The notes beneath the pieces were generated by a model. It was not told where the DNA came from and did not search any database. It was given only the letters and a program-made list of their open reading frames with translations. The position numbers were made by a program, and so were the translations under genes. Shown here in pieces: positions 63,518-64,000 of a DNA stretch of 64,000 bases; within the stretch, counting starts at the first letter, position 1; each line of letters opens with the position of its first letter. The stretch comes from Citrifermentans bremense R1 (GTDB lineage: Bacteria > Desulfobacterota > Desulfuromonadia > Geobacterales > Geobacteraceae), in contig NZ_AUGE01000001.1 of the NCBI RefSeq assembly GCF_000426865.1, positions 186,001-250,000 of the forward strand, in the 5' to 3' direction.

Positions 63518-63552
63518 CTGCTCTCCTACTGGCACGCTCTACCGTCCCGGCG

Positions 63553-64000
63553 TCAGATGAAACGCAACAAATGCCCCATCTTCTCCCGCTTGGTCTTTAA
63601 ATACCTCGCGTTGTCACTCCCGGGGAGGAGCTCCAACGGCACCCGTTCTTCGATGCCGATCCCGTATCCTGCAAGCCCTACCAGCTTCTTCGGGTTGTTG
63701 GTCATGAGGCGGATCTTCTTTATACCCAGGTTCGAGAGGATCTGGGCGCCTATGCCGTAATCCCTCATGTCGGCCTTGAAACCCAGGGCGACGTTTGCCT
63801 CGACGGTGTCCTTTCCCTGATCCTGCAGCGCATAGGCTTTCAACTTGTTGGTCAGGCCTATGCCGCGCCCTTCCTGCCGCATGTAAAGGATTACCCCCCT
63901 ACCCTCGGCCTGTACTTGCTGCATGGCCAGGTGCAGCTGGTCGGCGCAGTCGCACCTGACACTACCGAAGACGTCGCCGGTCAGGCACTCGGAGTGCACC
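63553..64000 (-). CDS. ribA: GTP cyclohydrolase II (RibA or C-terminal half of RibBA), cut by window edge
   Basis: 149 codons are visible to the right edge. Zinc ligands [16 protein letters not shown], catalytic block [34 protein letters not shown] and [17 protein letters not shown] are all present. It opens the ring of GTP in the first step of riboflavin synthesis. The upstream part, out of view, would show whether a RibB domain is fused. The end is standard (REKMGHLL). Confidence 0.95.
   Translation of the reverse strand, partial: VHSECLTGDVFGSVRCDCADQLHLAMQQVQAEGRGVILYMRQEGRGIGLTNKLKAYALQDQGKDTVEANVALGFKADMRDYGIGAQILSNLGIKKIRLMTNNPKKLVGLAGYGIGIEERVPLELLPGSDNARYLKTKREKMGHLLRFI

Overview
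The window reads as a chromosomal segment of a high-GC deltaproteobacterium of the Geobacter group (Geobacteraceae; Citrifermentans/Geobacter bemidjiensis-like is my best guess). The reasons are the many two-component and sigma-54 regulators, an ETF operon joined to a membrane Fe-S oxidoreductase, two acetate-type sodium:solute symporters with DUF294 partners, a type IV pilus maturation block beside valS, and a selenocysteine tRNA. This assignment is inference from gene content; no search was run.

Layout. 1-11.3 kb, minus strand: pilus/secretion block, read in transcription order as a response regulator, valS, prepilin peptidase (pilD), a sensor kinase, a sigma-54 response regulator, a DsbC-like thiol protein with a heme motif, and a PilY1-like protein cut by the left edge. 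11.5-19.6 kb: housekeeping genes (serine hydrolase, DUF2914, argJ, secA, and the selenouridine/geranyl tRNA enzyme mnmH on the plus strand). 19.7-33.8 kb, plus strand: a Cache sensor kinase with its sigma-54 regulator, a small Cys-rich protein and two unknown membrane proteins, a DUF485/ActP-like symporter pair, then an operon of DUF294 nucleotidyltransferase, DUF4212/symporter, a second DUF294 protein that has lost its catalytic acids, and a TIM-barrel enzyme. 33.8-54.1 kb, mostly minus: stress and inositol phosphatase genes, glnK-amtB behind a good sigma-54 promoter candidate, a GGDEF-EAL regulator overlapping a hybrid kinase, a CapA protein, etfB-etfA-Fe-S oxidoreductase, tonB-like, galU, folD, and the yggT-divIVA-DUF167-CBS operon.

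54.3-63.5 kb is accessory in character. It holds the tRNA-Sec gene, orphan small genes, a NADAR-like protein, a RES/Xre toxin-antitoxin pair lying between an intact AraC-type gene and a broken partial copy of it, and a striking 21-bp tandem array of about 19 units that keeps its period without a single indel. The right edge cuts a GTP cyclohydrolase II (ribA/ribBA) gene.

The most interesting items are the 21-bp array, the toxin-antitoxin pair between araC copies, the active/inactive DUF294 pair around the symporters, a possible pseudoknotted RNA at 23.46 kb, the DsbC-like protein carrying CxxCH, and dispersed palindrome families.
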